Shown here: positions 23,636 to 32,398 of the stretch, piece after piece
How positions within the stretch are numbered: the first letter of the stretch is position 1
Layout of the letters: each line of letters begins with the position of its first letter
Source: an uncultured bacterium
GTDB taxonomy: Bacteria; Krumholzibacteriota; Krumholzibacteriia; LZORAL124-64-63
Length of the DNA stretch: 48,128 nt
Direction: 5' to 3'
Assembly (NCBI GenBank): GCA_937910695.1
Contig: CALEMW010000193.1
Coordinates: forward strand, 1 to 48,128
Notes under the pieces: generated by a model
Told to the model about the DNA's origin: nothing
The model's database searches: none
The model's input: only the letters and a program-made list of their open reading frames with translations
Made by a program: the position numbers and the translations under genes

Positions 23636-24416
23636 CACCGTCAGCTCCAGCTATGATGAATGATGCCGCCGGTGCGTGGATCCACGCGCCGGCGCCTTCG
23701 GCCACCGTCGCCTCGATCCACGCTACCGGTTCGTCATAGAAGCTGTGGTAGACCATCGGCAGCACCGCGTCGAGATTCCAGGCCGGCCAGTCCTGGCGCA
23801 CCAGACGCCGGGCGATGGTCGGCGACGGGAAGACCGAGGCGCTGATCATTTTGCCCTGGGCGTGGGCCACATCGGCCAGCTCGTTCACAAGGCGGGTGAC
23901 CGAATCCCAGCGGAAGCGGCGCCAGGCGGCGTCGGCGGTCGGGTCTGGCAGGTCAAGAGGGTCGACGCCCTCCTGGGCGCGGAACGCCTCGCGACACACG
24001 CCGCAGTAGCAGAAGTCGAAGGGCGGCAGCTCCTCGTTCTGCACCAGGCCGTACTTCTCCCACAGGGCGCGGGGCAGAATCACATCGGGGTAGCGCACGT
24101 AGTCGAGGCAGACGCCGGCCAGGCCGTCGAGGGCCAGGGTCTCCTCCATGCGCTCGCGCAGATAGCGGCGCACCTCGGGGCGGGTGGGGCAAAGGAAGCG
24201 GTAGTACTCCACGTAGGGCGGCGTGTCGTGGGTGGAGTTGCCCTCGCGACTGACGGCGTACCAGTCGGGGTGGTCGTTCATCAACACGTCGTCGCGACGA
24301 CAGAGAACCCACCACCAGGCGTGGACGTCCAAACCTTCGGCGGCGGCCAGAGCGCAGACTTCGGTGTCGGGACCGCCATAGACGACCGAGTTCACACCGG
24401 CGGCACGGAACTCCAC
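23523..24416 (-). pseudogene. Truncated glycoside-hydrolase-like (GHL10/DUF187) reading frame
   Basis: The frame encodes a TIM-barrel protein like the family-10-type glycosyl-hydrolase-like group: GVNSVVYGG, GLDVHAWWWVL, HPDWYAVSREG, CPTRPEVRRYLRERM, GVCLDYVRYP and LDAVLPMVYHSFY. It is incomplete at both ends. The 5' end opens directly after the S46 peptidase stop in the same frame (TGA CCA TGG...), with no signal peptide, no first barrel strand and no ribosome binding site; the first usable codon is GTG 24416. The 3' end runs 113 bases into the opposite-strand secreted protein and ends in low-complexity residues, so its genuine C-terminus appears lost near 23690. It could also be an assembly or frameshift artefact. 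If translated it would be a coupled cytoplasmic fragment. Confidence 0.6.
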
Positions 24417-24446
24417 GAAACGCCGACCCAGCTCGGCGGTCCATGG

Positions 24447-26510
24447 TCAGCGTGCGACCCCCATCATCTCATCGGCCAGTGCACCCGCATCGTAGAGATC
24501 ACGCAGGACCGTCTCGATGGCGGCGGCGTGGATCGAGACGGTGCGGTTGGCCGTTTCGTCGTACACGAAGCGGCCCACGAGGCTCTCGATGTTGCCGTCG
24601 AAGACCAGGCCCACCAGGCGCCCTTCGGTGTCGATGACCGGCGAACCAGAGTTGCCGCCGATGATATCGCCCGTGCAGACGAAGTTCAGGGGCCGGGCCA
24701 GGTCGATGCGGTCCATACGATCGTAGAAGCGCTGCGTGGGTCGGAACGGCGGCTCGTTGCCGAACGAAAGCGCCCGATCGAACAGTCCATGGAAGGTCGT
24801 GCGCGACGGGGCGCGGGTGCCGTTCATGGGGTAGCCCTTCACCTCGCCGTAGGACAGGCGCAGGGTGAAGGTGGCGTCGGGGTAGGTCGTCTTGCCGTAC
24901 ACGGCGAAGCGGGCGGCGCCGAGCAGCTCGCCGGCCTCGGTCAATACGCTGGTGACGTTCTCCTCGGTCCATTTCTCCTGCTCGCGAAGGATGGGGTCGA
25001 GATCGCGAGCCATCATGATCAGCGGATCGGTGCTCGCAGCCACGGCCTCGGGTCCGCCGTCGACCAGCGCACGTCGCGCCTCGGGATCGATCAGGGCCGT
25101 GCCGCCCACAAGCTCGGCGGCGCGGTCGGCCGGCGACTTGCCGGCCAGGGCGAGGGCCAGGAACTCGTCGTCGGGGCCCAGCTCTTCGCTCATCACTTCG
25201 AGGGAGCGGGTGATCATGAACTCCTCGAGCTCGGGATAGATGGGCGCCGGCGAGAACAGGCGGAACTGCACCCGCCGCAGATCGGCCTCGTGGAAGCCTT
25301 CGAGGCGCTCGGCGTCGGGCTTCTGCGACTCGGCGACCAGACGCACGATGGTCTGGGCAATGCGCCCGATCCGGAACCCCGGCAGCGTGCGGAACGAGAG
25401 GGCCTCGATGCGTTCCACGCGGGCGGCCTCGGCCTGCTCGATCATTTCCCAGGCGCGACCGTAGCGTTCCTGAAGATCGGCATCGGCAGCCACGCGGGCC
25501 CGGAAATCCTCCTCGTCGGACTGCTTCTTGGCCCACACGTTCTCGTCGAGCAGACCCTTCCACTCACCGCCGCCGGCCTTGCTGCCGTTGTTCATGCCCA
25601 TGAGCATGCCGCCCACCTGGCGAGCCTGCTCGGGGCCGCGGGCGGCGTAGGAGTTGACGGCGTCGAGAATCATGGCGAGGCGCTTTTCGCGACGCGGGTA
25701 GGTGTGGTCGCGCTGAGTGGCGAGCTGGGCCATGGTCTCCAGGCGATCGGTGGAGCCTGGGTGGCCGGAGATGAACACGAGGTCGCCGTCGGCGGCGCCC
25801 GCGGGGTTGAGCACCAGATGGGCGGGACTCTCGATGGGCCTGTCGTTCTCGTAGACGCGGAACAGGGCCATGTCGAGGTCATGACGCGGGAACGTGAAGT
25901 TGTCGTCGTCGCCGCCGAAGTAGGCGGCGTCCTCCTCCGGCGCGAAGACCAGGCGCACGTCGGTATAGCGATGATAGCGGTACAGCCAATACTCGCCTCC
26001 GGCATAGAGAGTAACGACCTCGGACTGCAGCCCTGTGGCATCCTGGTCTTCCTTCTCGATGGCCGCGACGGCGGCCTGGCGGGCGTCGAGGGCCTCTTGA
26101 CCGGTCAGGCCTTCGGTGGCGGCGAAGACCCGCGCGGTCACGTCTTCATACGATGCCAGCACGTTGATCTCGAGATCGGGACACTTCTTCTCGTCGACGC
26201 GGCTCCAGGCCCGGAATCCGTTGACGACCAGATCCTGCTTCGCGGTCGAGAGCTTCTGGAGCTGTCCGTGAGCCACATGGAAGTTCGTCAGGACGAGGCC
26301 TTCGGGGCTGACGAAGGATCCCGAACCGCCGTCGTTGAGTCGGACCGAAGCGAGACGCACATGGTCGAGCCATTCGGGCGCCGGCGCGAAGCCGTATCGT
26401 TCCTGCAGAAGGTGAGTGGGCGGATTGTCGAAGGTCCACATGCCCTCGTCGGCAAGAACGGAAACTGCAGTCAGAACGATCAGCAGGGCGATCAGACGAC
26501 GGGCGACCAT
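24447..26510 (-). CDS. S46 family dipeptidyl-peptidase (DPP7/DPP11-like)
   Basis: This 687-residue periplasmic serine exopeptidase releases dipeptides from the N-terminus of oligopeptides. A signal peptide (1-20) is followed by WTFDNPPTHLL, the usual S46 opening. The triad appears as H78 (LVLTNFHVAHG), D213 (RHDLDMALFRVY) and S621 (GGNSGSPVID). The motif GLVFDGNIES after the serine is where S46 subfamilies set their P1 preference. The length is normal. GGAGG lies seven bases before the ATG. It is divergent from the spermidine-synthase-like gene. It would work with PepF (40.7 kb) in peptide use, which fits a proteolytic lifestyle. Confidence 0.95.
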   Translation of the reverse strand: MVARRLIALLIVLTAVSVLADEGMWTFDNPPTHLLQERYGFAPAPEWLDHVRLASVRLNDGGSGSFVSPEGLVLTNFHVAHGQLQKLSTAKQDLVVNGFRAWSRVDEKKCPDLEINVLASYEDVTARVFAATEGLTGQEALDARQAAVAAIEKEDQDATGLQSEVVTLYAGGEYWLYRYHRYTDVRLVFAPEEDAAYFGGDDDNFTFPRHDLDMALFRVYENDRPIESPAHLVLNPAGAADGDLVFISGHPGSTDRLETMAQLATQRDHTYPRREKRLAMILDAVNSYAARGPEQARQVGGMLMGMNNGSKAGGGEWKGLLDENVWAKKQSDEEDFRARVAADADLQERYGRAWEMIEQAEAARVERIEALSFRTLPGFRIGRIAQTIVRLVAESQKPDAERLEGFHEADLRRVQFRLFSPAPIYPELEEFMITRSLEVMSEELGPDDEFLALALAGKSPADRAAELVGGTALIDPEARRALVDGGPEAVAASTDPLIMMARDLDPILREQEKWTEENVTSVLTEAGELLGAARFAVYGKTTYPDATFTLRLSYGEVKGYPMNGTRAPSRTTFHGLFDRALSFGNEPPFRPTQRFYDRMDRIDLARPLNFVCTGDIIGGNSGSPVIDTEGRLVGLVFDGNIESLVGRFVYDETANRTVSIHAAAIETVLRDLYDAGALADEMMGVAR

Positions 26511-26659
26511 TGGCTATCCTCCGGGAACGATGACACCGATCCGCAGTGAGACGAGGAATCCGACTCGACGGCCGGCCCATCATCGTCCAAGCCGTGGTCG
26601 GATCGCAAGTTCGATTCCCGCTGGGCAGCCGAGCCTCGCCTCGTCACCGCCCCCATGAT

Positions 26660-28237
26660 ATGGTGACGACAGCATTCACCTCGACAGCTCCCCGGGACGA
26701 AAGGGCTGTGCTCGTGCTCCAGGTATTCATTTCCATCGCCGTGGTTGTCTCCGGCGCTTCGGTCCTCGCTCTCGAAATCCTCGGCACCCGTCTGATTGGC
26801 CCCTATTACGGAGTAAGCCTTTATCTGTGGTCCGCTCTGATCGGCGTCACTCTCGCCGCACTGAGCACGGGGTACGCCGTGGGAGGACGCCTCGTCGACT
26901 CGGGACGCGGATCAGGAGTCTTTTCGCTGATCATCGGCCTGGCCGGCCTGTGGATCGTGACGATTCCCTGGCTCCGGCTCCCGATCCTGAATTTGATGGA
27001 GCCCGCCGGGTTGCGCGCTGCAGTGCTCGTAACATCTCTTGTTCTGTTTTTTCCGCCGCTGGCGCTGCTGGGCATGGTCAGTCCGTTCGCTGTGCGCATG
27101 AAGACGAAGCACATCGACCACGTAGGGCGCACGGCGGGCAACCTCGCCGCCCTATCGACGATCGCCAGCGTTGCGGCGGCCCTGCTGACGGGATTCGTCC
27201 TGGTGCCGAACATGGGCGTGACGAGGCTGACGGTGTTGATCGGCATGCTCCTGATCGTCACCGCTGTGATCGGCGTCGCCGTGACGTCCAGGCGCAGAAG
27301 CACCGCCATGGCGGCGATCTTGGCCACGGCCGCGGCATGGGGAGCCGTCAGATCCGTCCCGGCTGCGGGTTCGAACCTGCCGACCGGTGTGATCTCTGTG
27401 GAATACAGCGCCTACGGGGAGATCCGCGTCGCGGAAAAGAACGGGCTACGGTTCCTGATCATCGACGGCGGTGTGCACACCATTGCCGAACCGGGAACAT
27501 GGGTGTCGGGGCTTCCCTACGTGGACGTTCTCGAAATCGCCAAAACATTCCACGAAGAACCCGGTTCGCTGCTTCTGGTGGGGCTCGGTGGGGGCTCGGT
27601 GGTCAAAAACTTCGCCCGCGACGGCTGGAAGATCGACGCCGTGGAGATCGATCCGTCGGTGACCCGCGCCGCCCGCAACCACTTCGGCCTGCTCGAAAGC
27701 GAGGCCGTCGTCCATCACGCCGACGGTCGCCGGTTCCTGGTCGATAACCCGAAGACATACGATCTCGTGATCCTCGACGCCTTCGGCAGCAGTTCGGTGC
27801 CCTTCCATATGACGAGCGTCGAGGCTTTCGAACTGGTGCGCAGCAGACTCGCGCCGGGCGGCGTGCTGGCCATGAATATGGAGGCGGTCGGCTGGCGCGA
27901 CATCATCGTCCGTTCCCTCGCCGCCACGCTCCACACGCAGTTCGAGCACGTGGTCGTGCTGCCGACCGCCGAACCTCCGTCGCAACTCGGGAACGTGATC
28001 CTGCTGGCTTCAGATCGACCCCTGGAACCCATCGAGGAACCGGCCGGCGTGACCGACCGCTACAGCAGCAATTACAACCTCGTCCACGCCTGGGACAACC
28101 GCTTCGATCCCGAACGCGGCGACGCCCCGATCCTGACCGACGATCTCAATCCCGTCGGGCTCTGGGCCGAGCGCATCAACCTTGCCGCGCGGAATCACCT
28201 GCACGAATACTTCGGACACAGCGGCGTGGACAGATAG
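26660..28237 (+). CDS. Membrane-anchored spermidine-synthase-like methyltransferase-fold protein
   Basis: This protein has about 525 residues. The N-terminal part holds about six membrane segments (residues 15-225), opening SGASVLALEILGTRLIGPYYG. The C-terminal part is a Rossmann domain of the polyamine-synthase type: SLLLVGLGGGSVVKNF, DAVEIDPSVTRAARNHF, YDLVILDAFGSSSVPFHMTS and PILTDDLNPV. The family (fused MFS/spermidine synthase) is common in bacteria but its reaction is not settled. The start is uncertain; ATG 26660 has no strong ribosome binding site, and an ATG at 26546 would overlap the S46 promoter region. The stop is one base from that of the convergent lipoprotein gene. Confidence 0.88.
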   Translation: MVTTAFTSTAPRDERAVLVLQVFISIAVVVSGASVLALEILGTRLIGPYYGVSLYLWSALIGVTLAALSTGYAVGGRLVDSGRGSGVFSLIIGLAGLWIVTIPWLRLPILNLMEPAGLRAAVLVTSLVLFFPPLALLGMVSPFAVRMKTKHIDHVGRTAGNLAALSTIASVAAALLTGFVLVPNMGVTRLTVLIGMLLIVTAVIGVAVTSRRRSTAMAAILATAAAWGAVRSVPAAGSNLPTGVISVEYSAYGEIRVAEKNGLRFLIIDGGVHTIAEPGTWVSGLPYVDVLEIAKTFHEEPGSLLLVGLGGGSVVKNFARDGWKIDAVEIDPSVTRAARNHFGLLESEAVVHHADGRRFLVDNPKTYDLVILDAFGSSSVPFHMTSVEAFELVRSRLAPGGVLAMNMEAVGWRDIIVRSLAATLHTQFEHVVVLPTAEPPSQLGNVILLASDRPLEPIEEPAGVTDRYSSNYNLVHAWDNRFDPERGDAPILTDDLNPVGLWAERINLAARNHLHEYFGHSGVDR

Positions 28238-28238
28238 G

Positions 28239-28559
28239 TCAGAGCGGCCGAATCTCTCCGGTGACCTGGACGTCAACGGGGTAGCCCTCGAGCGTCTCCG
28301 GAATCGCAGCCCGCAATTCCTCGGTCAGCTCGATCACCAGAACCTGGATGCAGGGCGTCCCGTCCAACTCGCCCACCGCCACGCCGGCAACACCGGCGAG
28401 GGACATCAACTCCGCCACATGGGCGTCCATCACGGTCATCACATCGCGTGTGGGCATGGTTTCACTTCCTCGGTCGCTTTCTCTGTCGCTCACCCGGTCG
28501 CTCGTACATGCCGTACTCAACACGACCGCCGCGGCGAAGATGATCCCTCTGCGTATCAT
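28239..28559 (-). CDS. Small lipoprotein repeating the adjacent protease's prodomain
   Basis: This 106-residue protein has a lipoprotein signal (MIRRGIIFAAAVVLSTAC, Cys 18). After a linker of Ser, Asp and Arg residues, its remaining 65 residues align by eye with the N-terminal region of the protease encoded just upstream: VMTVMDAHVAELMSLAGVAG against VMAI-stop-ERHTPVLMSDPDVIG, and later IPETLEGYPVDVQVTGEI against MPRSLEGTDVQVVLTEPI. There is no catalytic domain. GGAGG lies four bases before the ATG. It could be a propeptide-like inhibitor or folding helper, or a remnant of a duplicated protease gene. Confidence 0.75.
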   Translation of the reverse strand: MIRRGIIFAAAVVLSTACTSDRVSDRESDRGSETMPTRDVMTVMDAHVAELMSLAGVAGVAVGELDGTPCIQVLVIELTEELRAAIPETLEGYPVDVQVTGEIRPL

Positions 28560-28610
28560 GGCTCCTCCTTCGGGTATCCTACACCTTGGGCGACGCCCGC
28601 GCCAAGGTAA

Positions 28611-28638
28611 CGGGCCGGCCCCCGAAGGAGCCGGCCCG
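28611..28638 (-). terminator. Very stable hairpin after the trypsin-fold protease gene
   Basis: On the minus strand a 12-bp stem (CGGGCCGGCTCC with GGGGCCGGCCCG, one G-U pair) is closed by a TTCG tetraloop. It lies between the protease stop (28674) and the small lipoprotein start (28559). No T-run follows, so it may attenuate rather than terminate, or protect the upstream message. Confidence 0.6.
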
Positions 28639-28673
28639 CCACCTCTCATGATGCCTCCAGTAAAGACCGTGTC

Positions 28674-29600
28674 CTAGTTGCCTACCATCGAGGCGTTGAA
28701 GTACGACAGCACTTCGTCGATGGGGTTGGCCACGGCGATCGTGTTGCTGCCGGCGAACAGCAGACCCACGGCGCGCGGGTTGTTGCTCACGTCCTCGACC
28801 ATCAGCGAACCGGAATCGCCGCCGGCGAGGAACTTGCTGCGCTTGTTCGCAACCAGGATCTGACCGGTGAACGTGGCTGTGAACACGGTGGAGCCCGCGC
28901 ACTCGTTCTCGTAGCTCACGCTGATCGTGGCGTTCAGACCGCTGACCGTGCTGCGGGTCAGGCCGGTGGTCCGGCCGCTCTTCTTGACGGCCTGGTTCAC
29001 GGAGGCGCCCACGGTCTGCGACGAAATCGTACCGATTTCGAGGATGGCTCCGTTGGGGTCGACCATGCCGCTGATGATCGTGGCCGTCGAGGCGTCGACG
29101 TTGGCGTTGGGCAGGGCACCCGAGACGACCAGCGTCGCCACGTTCTGGGCGCTGTTCTCGTTGCAATTGATGTCGATCAGACCCGGCTGGATCACCGGAT
29201 CGCCCGTCTGCGCCCGACGACCGTTGCCGCCGTTGACGATGTCGGCCTCGAACACGTGGTAGTTGCTCAGGATCCTCTTCTGGCCGCCCACCTGGATGAG
29301 CGAGCCGAGGGTGCCGGCGCAGCAGTAGCCGTTGGCCAGGTCGTAGCGCCAGCCGCCGGAGGTGCCGAGCTGGATCGGGGGAGTCTGGATCGCGGTGTGG
29401 CTCACGCCGCCGCCGCCGCCCGGGCGACCCTTCATCGCGACGATGGGTTCGGTCAACACGACCTGCACGTCGGTACCTTCGAGGCTGCGAGGCATGGCGC
29501 TGCGCGCACGTTCCGAAGTGACCAACAACAAGACGACGGGCTTGCCGTTGTCATCGAACGACGTGGCGGTCCCGATCACGTCGGGGTCGGACATCAGCAC
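28674..29600 (-). CDS. Trypsin-fold serine protease, body downstream of an in-frame TAG
   Basis: 308 residues are open from GTG 29600. The first 55 form a small prodomain, a Gly-rich linker (RPGGGGGVSH) follows, then a chymotrypsin-like domain with H115 (ILSNYHVFEAD), a likely Asp in ANVDASTAT, and S263 (LAGGDSGSLM). All three catalytic parts look intact. There is no signal peptide on this piece: it lies in the same frame as the 60-residue lipoprotein signal segment at 29616-29798, separated by the TAG at 29618-29616. The whole, 28674-29798, reads as one 374-residue exported protease gene with one nonsense codon. AGGAG overlapping the stop, 12 bases before GTG 29600, could allow re-initiation. 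Confidence 0.8.
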   Translation of the reverse strand: MLMSDPDVIGTATSFDDNGKPVVLLLVTSERARSAMPRSLEGTDVQVVLTEPIVAMKGRPGGGGGVSHTAIQTPPIQLGTSGGWRYDLANGYCCAGTLGSLIQVGGQKRILSNYHVFEADIVNGGNGRRAQTGDPVIQPGLIDINCNENSAQNVATLVVSGALPNANVDASTATIISGMVDPNGAILEIGTISSQTVGASVNQAVKKSGRTTGLTRSTVSGLNATISVSYENECAGSTVFTATFTGQILVANKRSKFLAGGDSGSLMVEDVSNNPRAVGLLFAGSNTIAVANPIDEVLSYFNASMVGN

Positions 29601-29615
29601 AGGCGTATGGCGCTC

Positions 29616-29618
29616 CTA
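29616..29618 (-). other. In-frame amber codon interrupting the protease gene
   Basis: The codons around it read GTG ATG GCG ATT TAG GAG CGC CAT ACG, giving VMAI-stop-ERHT. In the paralogous lipoprotein (28239-28559) the aligned residues read VMTVMDAH with no stop. From memory, related proteases have Gln here, so CAG to TAG is the simplest change. Confidence 0.85.
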
Positions 29619-29798
29619 AATCGCCATCACCTTGCGGACGTTCGCATTCTGTACGCTGAACGACACAGCATCCTGTGAAGCCTGGGGGGCGACCGGATCC
29701 TGGTTGTCCGAACAACCCCAGATTCCGAAGGTGAGCGTGAGAAGCACACCGATCGTCAAAATCATGGAAATGTTGCGGATCGAGAGAATTGTCTTCAC
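29616..29798 (-). CDS. Lipoprotein signal segment, 5' part of the interrupted protease gene
   Basis: This 60-residue frame starts with GTG 29798, with AGGAGG six bases upstream. The signal ends in FGIWGC (Cys 29), followed by a polar stretch and QNANVRKVMAI, the first helix of the protease prodomain. It stops at TAG and the frame continues into the protease body. Translated alone it would be a short secreted lipopeptide of no obvious function. It is best treated as the start of the gene 28674-29798. Confidence 0.75.
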   Translation of the reverse strand: MKTILSIRNISMILTIGVLLTLTFGIWGCSDNQDPVAPQASQDAVSFSVQNANVRKVMAI

Positions 29799-29860
29799 GT
29801 GGGTCCTCCTGGCGAGAGTAAGAGGGGATACGGAAGCCTGTTCTGAGAGTTGGAGCGGTG

Positions 29861-29890
29861 ACTCTAAAACTCCACGGGATCACCCGTCAA
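29861..29890 (-). promoter_or_regulatory. Sigma-70 promoter match for the interrupted protease gene
   Basis: On the minus strand TTGACG (29890-29885), 18 bases, TAGAGT (29866-29861). The matches are 5 of 6 and 4 of 6. It leaves a leader of about 56 bases, so the gene appears still to have a promoter. Confidence 0.45.
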
Positions 29891-30039
29891 TAGAATAGGA
29901 CATCAAACAGTCTTCAATTTCAGGCTCAAGGCTCTGCGATAGCGACCGATCATTCTTGAAGCAATCGTCGACTCTCGGGGTGATATGGATCCGACCCTTT
30001 GTGAGAGCAGCGACCAACGCATATTCCAGGAGTGCTCTC

Positions 30040-31674
30040 TTGATCAAGCACATCGGCGTCGCCTTCAAGTTCATCGTCGCCATCTCTCTTGCTGTGGTCG
30101 TCATGCAGATCGGCATCGCCACCGTGACGGCTCTCTCCGCCAGGAATGCGGCGACTTCGCTGTCCGAACTCGGATCCTATGAACTCACGCGGCAACAGAA
30201 GGCCAGCGAAGAGTTGATGAGATCCTCGCAGCAGGAATACGTCGAATCCACCACGGTCACTCTTGCCAACATCGCTGCCCACCACATCGTCGACAACGAA
30301 CAGGATCATCTTCAGCTCCTGGTAGACAGCGCCACCAGCAATCGTTCCTTCTCTTTTGCGACGATCATGGACAAGAACGGTGAGATCCTCGCTGCGACCG
30401 GTTCGCCCGAGGCTGGTGGCCAGAAGGTCGAAAGGGATGCCGTGACCGATGGTCGGATCGTTGGTCAAGTCGTGATGGGAATCAACAGTACGCACCTGGA
30501 AGAGGAAATCGCCGCCTTCGAGTCAAGGAATGCCCAGACGACCGCGACGTTCATCAATACCATCACCGATTCATCGCGCCTCATCGTCTCCCGCATCGCC
30601 CTGCTGTCGTTGCTGGGCATCACCGGTCTGTGTTTGCTGATCAATACCATGTTGAAGAGGATCGTGATCCGCCCCATCCACGACCTGGGTGTGAGCCTCG
30701 GTCGCTCGAGCGGCAGCGTTTCCGCCGCAGCGATTCAGGTCTCCAACGCCAGCGACAGTCTGGCCTCCGGCACCTGCACTCAGGCCGCCTCCCTAGAGGA
30801 AACCTCGTCGTCACTCCACAATATCGCGGCTCTGATCCACGATACGACCGAACATACCGGGGCCGTGCGGCGTCAAGCCGACGATGCCCAGAACGCCGCC
30901 CGCTCAGGACATCGTTCCATGGGACGCATGGCCGAAGCCATCGCCCGCATCAAGGACACTTCCGACCAGACGGCCATGATCCTCAAATCCATCGACGAGA
31001 TCGCCTTCCAGACGAATCTGCTGGCCCTGAACGCCGCCGTCGAGGCCGCGCGCGCCGGCGATGCGGGCAAGGGATTCGCCGTGGTGGCAGAAGAAGTCCG
31101 CTCGTTGGCGCAGCGCAGCGCCGACGCATCCCGCGACACCGCCGAGCTCATCAACCAATCCCAGACAAGCGCCGCCGACGGCGTGAAAATGGCTGTCGAG
31201 CTGGGTGAACAGCTCGATGTGATCGTGGGCAGCGTCGAGAGTGTGAACGAGGTCATCGAGCGCATCGATCAGTCCTCACGCCAGCAGTCCCAGGGAATCG
31301 AGCAGATCAACCGGGCTGTCGCGAACATCGATCACGTGACCCAGTCCAACGCCGCAAGCGCTGAACAGTCGGCGGCTGCGAGCAAGGAGCTTGAAAGTCT
31401 GTCCGTAATGTTCGAAAGTCTCGTGGACGACCTCATGGGAATCATGCGCGGGACACAGCACAAGCGTCTGCATAAACAGAGTCCGCTCCCAACCGGGCCC
31501 AAGATCTCTGCCGCACTGGAAATCCCATCGTTTCCCACTCACCCTGCCAGGAGAGCGTCTGATCGGCGCGTCATTGAAGAGGTCATCAACCTCGACCAGG
31601 TCGATTTCGACGATCTTGAAGCCGACCACCCCTTCCCCCAGCGTCTACACCGACCCGAAACCGTCGAAGTCTAA
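30040..31674 (+). CDS. Methyl-accepting chemotaxis protein
   Basis: This 544-residue chemoreceptor has a first membrane helix at about 8-30, a periplasmic sensor of about 150 residues, and a second helix at about 188-210, followed directly by the signalling coiled coil. The hairpin tip [20 protein letters not shown] and the adjoining [20 protein letters not shown] are almost perfect matches to the CheA/CheW-binding region. No full HAMP domain is obvious, only a short linker ([11 protein letters not shown]). The C-terminal 80 residues are extra and lack a CheR-binding pentapeptide. The start is TTG with AGGAG seven bases upstream; a longer frame from TTG 29956 has no such site. The ligand is unknown and no che genes are near. 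Confidence 0.93.
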   Translation: MIKHIGVAFKFIVAISLAVVVMQIGIATVTALSARNAATSLSELGSYELTRQQKASEELMRSSQQEYVESTTVTLANIAAHHIVDNEQDHLQLLVDSATSNRSFSFATIMDKNGEILAATGSPEAGGQKVERDAVTDGRIVGQVVMGINSTHLEEEIAAFESRNAQTTATFINTITDSSRLIVSRIALLSLLGITGLCLLINTMLKRIVIRPIHDLGVSLGRSSGSVSAAAIQVSNASDSLASGTCTQAASLEETSSSLHNIAALIHDTTEHTGAVRRQADDAQNAARSGHRSMGRMAEAIARIKDTSDQTAMILKSIDEIAFQTNLLALNAAVEAARAGDAGKGFAVVAEEVRSLAQRSADASRDTAELINQSQTSAADGVKMAVELGEQLDVIVGSVESVNEVIERIDQSSRQQSQGIEQINRAVANIDHVTQSNAASAEQSAAASKELESLSVMFESLVDDLMGIMRGTQHKRLHKQSPLPTGPKISAALEIPSFPTHPARRASDRRVIEEVINLDQVDFDDLEADHPFPQRLHRPETVEV

Positions 31675-31794
31675 CCTGCACTTGAACATTCAGTTAGATG
31701 GTATGGCATTTGCTCCTCCGCTGTGCTAGCCTCGACGGATCGAAACGGTCCGTTGTTTTACTTCGATTCACGTAAGCAAGGAGGGAGCTCCGCC

Positions 31795-32379
31795 ATGAAG
31801 CGACTGCAAGCTACCGGCTGGACCCTGTTGACCGCCCTGATGCTGACCGCCCTGATCGGCTTGGTCGGCTGCAGCAGCGACGACCCCGCAACCCCCCACG
31901 ACGACGCCCAGCTGACCGCAGAAGACGTGGCGCATCAGTCGGGATTCCTGGCCTACTCCATCGTCAATGTGTTGCCGACGATGGCCGCCAAGGCCTTCCC
32001 GGGTCTCGAGACCATCTCCGGATTCTCCGGCGATTTCTGGCTCGACTCCAACCCCGACCACGTCTGGACAGAAGCACCCGACCATATCCTGACCTGGACG
32101 CCTGCAGGCTTCGACTTCTCGGTGGACTGCGAGTTCAACATCACATCGATCAGCGGCCTGGCCAACGGCACCGGCACCCTGACCGCCGGCACCCTCGAGA
32201 TCTCCTTCACCATCGTGAACGTGACCGTAGTGGGTGCGGGTTACCCGGCCAGCGGTCAGGTCCTGGTCAGCTCCGGCACTATGGCCGCTACGATCACATT
32301 CAACGGCGGCACCGCCGACGTGCAGGTCGGCACCCAGACCTGGACCATCGACCTGAGCGACGGCACGCTCGTGTCCTAG
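31795..32379 (+). CDS. Lipoprotein of unknown function
   Basis: This 194-residue protein has a lipoprotein signal (LIGLVGC, Cys 26). The mature domain is rich in Thr, Gly and Val in beta-strand pattern (TGTLTAGTLEISFTIVNVTV), suggesting a beta-sandwich or lipocalin-like fold. Only one Cys beyond the lipidated one is seen (DCEF). AGGGAG lies seven bases before the ATG. The downstream barrel-like gene starts 19 bases after the stop, so the two form an operon and probably act together at the outer membrane. I do not recognise the family. Confidence 0.8.
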   Translation: MKRLQATGWTLLTALMLTALIGLVGCSSDDPATPHDDAQLTAEDVAHQSGFLAYSIVNVLPTMAAKAFPGLETISGFSGDFWLDSNPDHVWTEAPDHILTWTPAGFDFSVDCEFNITSISGLANGTGTLTAGTLEISFTIVNVTVVGAGYPASGQVLVSSGTMAATITFNGGTADVQVGTQTWTIDLSDGTLVS

Positions 32380-32398
32380 ACTGAACCGGAGGACAAGC

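Noticed and set aside
23676-26549. 957-residue open frame on the plus strand
   Set aside because: It is antisense to the S46 peptidase and the truncated hydrolase frame; its His/Gly/Gln-rich composition has no domain and is a high-GC shadow.
26595-26625. GTTCGATTCCC resembling a tRNA 3' half
   Set aside because: The T-stem does not pair and no anticodon arm is found upstream.
27360-27385. TTCGAAC with flanking GC pairs, resembling a tRNA T-arm
   Set aside because: It lies inside the spermidine-synthase-like coding region with no acceptor, D or anticodon arms around it.
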